Source of the DNA: Hippophae tibetana
Lineage: Eukaryota; Streptophyta; Magnoliopsida; Rosales; Elaeagnaceae
DNA length: 64,000 nucleotides
Reading direction: 5' to 3'
Assembly: GCA_037013495.1 (NCBI GenBank)
Contig: CM072807.1
Location: 7,753,001-7,817,000, forward strand
The notes beneath the pieces are model-generated. The model made no database searches and was not told the origin of the DNA. It was given only the letters and a program-made list of their open reading frames with translations. The translations under genes were made by a program, and so were the position numbers. Shown here piece by piece: positions 59,677 to 64,000 of this stretch (its first letter is position 1; each line of letters begins with the position of its first letter).

Positions 59677-60769
59677 TGTTGTCTCTTTTGGAGAACATAA
59701 AACCGTGCAAGTATACACGGTCACAAGTAATAATATCATAAGTAAAATATCGTTCCCACAAAGATTTGTTACTAGCTTTCGTTAATTACTAAAATTATTT
59801 AAACTTGATTTTATCCAAACAATCAATAATTTGATACAGTTTGACTTAACTAATTTTTTTTAACAGTTTGTAAGAAAATTCTAGGATTGTAGTTTTACCA
59901 AATTAATCTACTTGAACATTTTATTTTCTCTTGATTTATGGTTTCATATTTTAAGTTGTTAACCAAGAACTCCTAATTTATCCATATATCTCTTCCGAGC
60001 TCCAAACAGACACATCTCGCTAAAATAATTCATTATATTCTTATGAGAATTAAATTAAACTAGATTTATTAAGTTCTGAGTTCTCAAACAGCTACATAAA
60101 AGTATATTTCTATCCCTTATATATATATACGTTATTTTATCACGAGCTACACACAAAAATGCCTTTTCCAAGTTTATTTAAGTGTCATAGATCAGTTAAT
60201 TAATCTTCCGATAATTAAAAGCATTAAATACAGATAAAATAAACAACTTAAAATAGTTCTATAAATTATTCAAAAATAATTAATTCAAATTTCATAATTT
60301 AAGCTACATTGCAATCCTAGAACAAATAAATTAGTTCATAGCAAAAATTAAAATTACAACACCACAATAATAAAGCATTTCAGAGAAATAAAAATTAAAA
60401 GAAAATAGATTAGGAAAAACTCTTTCACGATTTCTCAATGAAAAATAAATTTCTTCCCTTTTCCTTCTTATTCATTGTTTTCTTTCTCTATAATTTTCTT
60501 AAGAAAATACAACACAAAAATGGTTAATTAACGTTATGCGTGTTGTATAACACACGCACAGAGGAAAACCAAAGAAAACTTGAAGAGAGAAAAAAAATGG
60601 AAAACTGCTCGTTGAAACGAAAAAAACAAAACTAAAAACTAACTCTCCTTAATCTCCAACTATTTTTTTTATTAGAATACATGTAATGGGGGACAAAAAT
60701 ACATGGAGAATTAAAATAAACAACATGCGTGAAAACCGTTCTATGCTTTTTTGATTTTTTTTTCTTTTA

Positions 60770-61140
60770 CGCATGCCACATGTCATCATTTAATTAACTG
60801 CGAGATATAAAGAGACACGTGGAAGCCTTTCATTCGGTGGGAAGAACGGGCGCATGGAGAGCAGCTAAATCGCGTAGAACAAGATTTCATTGCGTTGGAA
60901 GTGCACGACAGCTAGCTTCGACACGTGGCGACGCGTTAAGAGTTGGTAAGTGGGCGCCGTTTCTGTGTTTTTATTTTACCAAATACATACCACGTGTCGT
61001 CATTTGATTGACTGGAATATTTAGGAGACACGTGGCTGATTCTTCTTTATTGAAACACGAGGGTGCACGCTGCTTGAATGAACCGCGTCGCACGGGATTG
61101 TAGGCGAGCTGCTCGGTGCGCGACAGCTTGCTTCCACGCG
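60770..61140. repeat. Imperfect tandem duplication with G-box words in LTR D
   Basis: Two related units begin with ACATGTCATCATTTAATTAACTG (60779) and ACGTGTCGTCATTTGATTGACTG (about 60992). Each continues to GAGACACGTGG and GACAGCT. CACGTG-core motifs recur in both. In plants this core is bound by bZIP/bHLH factors. Activity here is inference. Confidence 0.75.
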
Positions 61141-61208
61141 TTTGAAATTTGGACTGTTCAATAGATCCAACGGTTAGCAATCGCCTCGGGAGAAAGTCTA
61201 TGCAGCCG

Positions 61209-61262
61209 ACACGTGGGTCCCACCCTACACGCCAGTCTACGCGCCAGGTGGGACCCACGTGT
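61209..61262. repeat. Perfect 16-bp inverted repeat with G-box arms
   Basis: Arms ACACGTGGGTCCCACC (61209-61224) and GGTGGGACCCACGTGT (61247-61262) are exact complements around a 22-base loop. It is a strong GC-rich hairpin in otherwise AT-rich DNA, within solo LTR D. Confidence 0.95.
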
Positions 61263-61701
61263 GCCGAGTCGTGTGCTTCAGGAATTCCGGGTGTAGTCGC
61301 CTTTGTCGCGTCTGGATTGCATGTGCCCAATCTTGACCGTTGATTGGATGATCGAATGGTGTGTTTTGGGCGTTGTGAATGTCGCAAGTGACTCTTATCC
61401 TGCGCAGAAATTAAACTTTTATTAATTGCATTTTTATCCAAAAATTTAATTTAAATTAATTTCTAATCTTTTGATATTTTCAATTTAACCCATTCTTAAT
61501 TTCAAGTTAAATTGTAATCTTTTTATAATTGCAATTAAGCCCATTTTTTATTAAATTTTATTAATTTACTTGAAAATATATTTATTAAAAATTAATACTA
61601 AATATTAATTTAATTAATTTAAAAATTAACTAAAAATGTAAAAAACTAGCAATTATAATTAATAAAATAGACGTAAATCACTGTATAAAATACAGTTATC
61701 A

Positions 61702-62180
61702 ACCCCATAGATACAAAAATTGGCTCGAATAGGCTCTTGGGATTGAGCTGTCTCGTAGGCTCGTAAGGCTTGTACTCTAAAAACTCGAGCAAATAAGCTA
61801 TGTGCTGAGTTGAATTCTTACCATCGAATTGAAAACCTTTTAATGGCTAAAGTTGATGTGATAGAGCATTTTTTTCTCTTATTTTTTGTTTTATGTGCAT
61901 GAATTGATGAAAAGGCTCAGCCTATGCACCTTCTATATAGAGACCTACATTTCTCTCTCTTCAATCAACTCACGTGCATTTAGTAGGGGAGCTGAACGGT
62001 TCAAATTTGTTGCCTAAGTTTTACTCTTCCACCTCAACTTTGAGCTCGAGCTAAAAAAATAGGAAGACTATATGTTTGGATACATGGATCGCCTTGGAGT
62101 TTGACCCACATGATAGCTCGAGCCTATGAGATAACCCGATCTTAAGAGACTATCCGAGCTAATTTTTGTATCTATGGGGC
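61702..62180. repeat. Inverted gypsy LTR arms and spacer
   Basis: CCCATAGATACAAAAATTGG with the following CTCGAATAGGCTCT at 61705 is the inverted counterpart of 62110-62178 (reverse complement CCCATAGATACAAAAATTAG, then CTCGGATAGTCTCT). The spacer (about 61800-62090) contains TATAGAGACCTACATTTCTC and CTCGAGC words but no coding frame. Confidence 0.75.
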
Positions 62181-62404
62181 TGACCACCAATCCAATCTGT
62201 AAGGTGGTCAACCTCTGTGTATGAATGTGCCTGGTTTTTACTTTTTTTGTCCTTCTTGACACACTTACACGTGTCTATCCTATGTAATCGATACTTGTAC
62301 ATATAAAACTCTATAAATACATTGACTCCTTAAGAGATCCACAAATTTAAGCAATTAATCTAACTTTTCTCTAATTTCTTTCTCTATAATTGGATCAATC
62401 CCAA
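62095..62404 (+). repeat. Gypsy 5' LTR 3' part, leading into gag
   Basis: It contains TATAAAACTCTATAAATACATTG (TATA-type promoter at about 62302-62321), then the leader CTTTCTCTATAATTGGATCA and the terminus AATCCCAACA just before or within the gag start. It is an inverted match to 59430-59676 plus 61702-61800. Confidence 0.65.
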
Positions 62405-63460
62405 CAGTCCCTAACAAAGTTTAGTGCTCCTAATTGCCTAAACTTCCAAGGGAATAAAGATCCGGTAACTCATGTGCAAGACTTCAAGATGGCTATTCTC
62501 CCTATGAGCCTCACTCAAGGCAAGAGAGGCACTATGATGTGTAAGATGTTTTTTGTCACCTTATGTGATGACACCCCGTACCATAACCTCTTTCTCACAG
62601 TTTGCCAAGTTGTTCATCACTAATTATGATTGCAACAAGCCCTTAAAGAAAGAGTATTACCACCTCTTCTCAATCATCTAGGGAATGAGTGAGTCCACTA
62701 AATAGTATATGAGAAGATTCAGAGAGGAATAACTAGAGATATCATATTGTCTTAGTTCTTTTACGATAAAAGCCTTTATGTAAGGTCTGCTAATGAATTT
62801 TGATTTATTTATAGAGCTGACAAAGACGGTTCTACAACTCTAAAAGAAGTTTATGGAGAGGCGAGAAAATTAGTCAATCTGGAGAAAGAGTTAGGTTTGG
62901 ATAAGAGTAGAAAGACAGCTATGAAAGTTGCACCATAAAAAGAGAAAAGAAGAATAAGCCAAGATGGGAAAACCAAGGCAAAAGAATTAACAAAAACAAA
63001 TGCTTCACGCCAAATCATAGAGCAAATGAGCAATGGTCCCAAAATATGGGGCCTTAAGAGAGGTTAATGTTTCCCTTTATGGGTCTATTCTTGAGAGTGA
63101 ATCTAGCTCAAGGAGTATTGAGAATTGAGAAAGAGCAGAATGTCAGATTACTATAAAAAATAAGGGCTCCCCTTAAGGATACATCTAAGTGGTGTGATTT
63201 TTACAAGGATATAGGCCACGAAACAATATCATCCAGGCATTTGAAAAAAGAAATAAAGGATTTGTATCGAAAATGTATTTAAGGAAACTCATGGAAATCA
63301 ACAATAAAGAAAGGAGGCAAAAATTCGAATGTGAAACTTTGAAGCTACTTGTTTCGTCAGGTGACAAGGTAGACCCACACAATGAGACCAACATAAAAAC
63401 TATCTATACCATATATGGAGTGCTCGGTTTCAATGAGACTTTATATGATATTTTTTTCCT
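62390..63460 (+). pseudogene. Ty3/gypsy gag remnant
   Basis: The capsid-like region of a gypsy gag, broken by frameshifts. The first frame (62390-62623) has FQGNKDPVTHVQDFKMAILP, then LTQGKRGTMMCKMFFVTLCD (family form: DP-x-x-H-V-x-x-F...FP-x-T-L). In shifted frames follow KPLKKEYYHLFSI, MSESTK, YMRRFREE, LFIELTKTVLQL-like and KEVYGEARKLVNLEKE. Near 63190-63270 the reading KWCDFYKDIGHETISSRHLK and EIKDLY matches the plant gypsy C-x-x-H-x-x-x-G-H region, in which the first cysteine pair is reduced. Protease, RT and integrase are absent from the window. Confidence 0.8.
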
Positions 63461-63520
63461 TGGATTGTTAAATTCTAACAAAAAAAATATATCAAATTAT
63501 AATATTGATATTTATAAATG

Positions 63521-64000
63521 AGTTTTTTAAAACTAACTTAATTACAATGGTTCCATTGTGAGTTGTAAGGTCACTTTAGTTACCAAATATTTTAATCATT
63601 GTTAAAATTTGCGTGAATTTTGTATATCAAATAAGTATATTAATTTTTATTAAAGTAATATTATAGAAAAATAATTATGATGCTATTTATAAATTTATAT
63701 ATTAATATATTTAAATATTACTTAAATTAATAGTCTTTCTTTCATTTTTGAAGGATTTATTGGTTTTACTATTATCTCCGTTTAAAAAATATGCGTTAAG
63801 TAGTTGAGTTTTTCTACGAAAAGTTGAGATTTTTCATAGATATTATGAATTCTTCACTAATTATAATAAAATGAATATTAAATAACTTAAATATTCATAA
63901 ATCATCAATTAAAGTTAATAGATTTAATTTTAAAGTATAAATTTTGAGTATAATTAAATTATTTGTATTATTCATTTAATAATTATTATAATAATTTATG
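63521..64000. other. AT-rich end of the window
   Basis: No coding frame was recognised after the gag remnant. The DNA is A/T-dominated. Confidence 0.5.

Larger units (their letters stand above)
59677..61701 (-). repeat. Solo gypsy-type LTR, copy D (about 2.0 kb)
   Basis: It starts TGTTGTCTCTTTTGGAGAAC and ends ATACAGTTATCA, so on its own strand it runs TGATAACTGTAT...GACAACA. A GCAAGTATACACGGTCACAA segment near the left end and the TTATCA right end relate it to copies A-C. It is flanked by ATTCC and ACCCC, possibly a decayed 5-bp target duplication. The interior has a GC-rich zone (60770-61340) with an imperfect tandem duplication and several CACGTG words. No coding sequence is supported. 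Confidence 0.7.

Noticed and set aside
60971..61441. 156-codon minus-strand frame in LTR D
   Set aside because: The GC-rich LTR core lowers stop frequency. The product has no domain, and the sequence is explained as LTR DNA with tandem and inverted repeats.

Overview
This window looks like nuclear DNA of a flowering plant, most likely a eudicot. It is very AT-rich and gene-poor. Genes are split by AT-rich GT-AG introns, and there is a cytosolic-type tRNA gene with no encoded CCA. Much of the rest is degraded plant transposable elements: copia and gypsy LTR elements, an L1-type LINE, CACTA transposons and TRIMs. I cannot name the species, and I saw no bacterial, viral or organellar segment.

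Only four features look like intact host genes. (1) 7580-9110 (+) is a three-exon actin-depolymerizing factor of the ADF5 type, 143 aa. (2) 42758-46493 (+) is a three-exon nodulin-like/NFD4-like major-facilitator membrane protein, 554 aa. (3) 48403-48474 (-) is tRNA-Glu(CUC). (4) 55022-56612 (-) is a three-exon thaumatin-like protein with 16 cysteines, a signal peptide and a predicted GPI-anchor tail, 346 aa. The exon joins were worked out by hand from splice sites and frame. They are consistent in length and phase, and no transcript was available to confirm them. The three proteins have unrelated roles and do not form a pathway.

Layout: 1-2.1 kb is featureless and AT-rich. 2.2-4.9 kb is a dead L1 LINE (-). 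6.9-7.2 kb is a tandem-duplicated repeat just upstream of the ADF gene at 7.5-9.1 kb. 11.4-16.9 kb is an old copia element (-) with both LTRs, split by a nested gypsy-type LTR. 17.5-20.8 kb holds interleaved direct repeats and a second copy of that LTR. 22.1-23.0 kb is a terminal-inverted-repeat element carrying a degenerate telomere-like array. 27.5-28.0 kb has two TRIM-like elements facing away from each other. 28.9-35.6 kb is a degraded CACTA transposon with a broken TNP2-type transposase. 37.0-39.65 kb is a second CACTA-type region interrupted by a gypsy LTR. The NFD4-like gene at 42.7-46.5 kb has two tandem duplications upstream. 47.2-50.15 kb holds copia fragments, the tRNA gene and another TRIM. 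50.2-55 kb is an AT-rich desert, followed by the thaumatin-like gene. 57.7-59.2 kb has a broken gene start tandemly duplicated together with a CACTA end. 59.4-63.5 kb is a nested gypsy region with a 2-kb solo LTR, inverted LTR arms and a broken gag.

I found no clearly new biological system. The most interesting points are: a thaumatin-like gene whose stop codon overlaps a splice donor, so splicing could choose between secreted and GPI-anchored forms; a telomere-like array inside a TIR element; repeated hairpin-forming ends of a CACTA family; and a readable nesting order in the 59-62 kb gypsy cluster.
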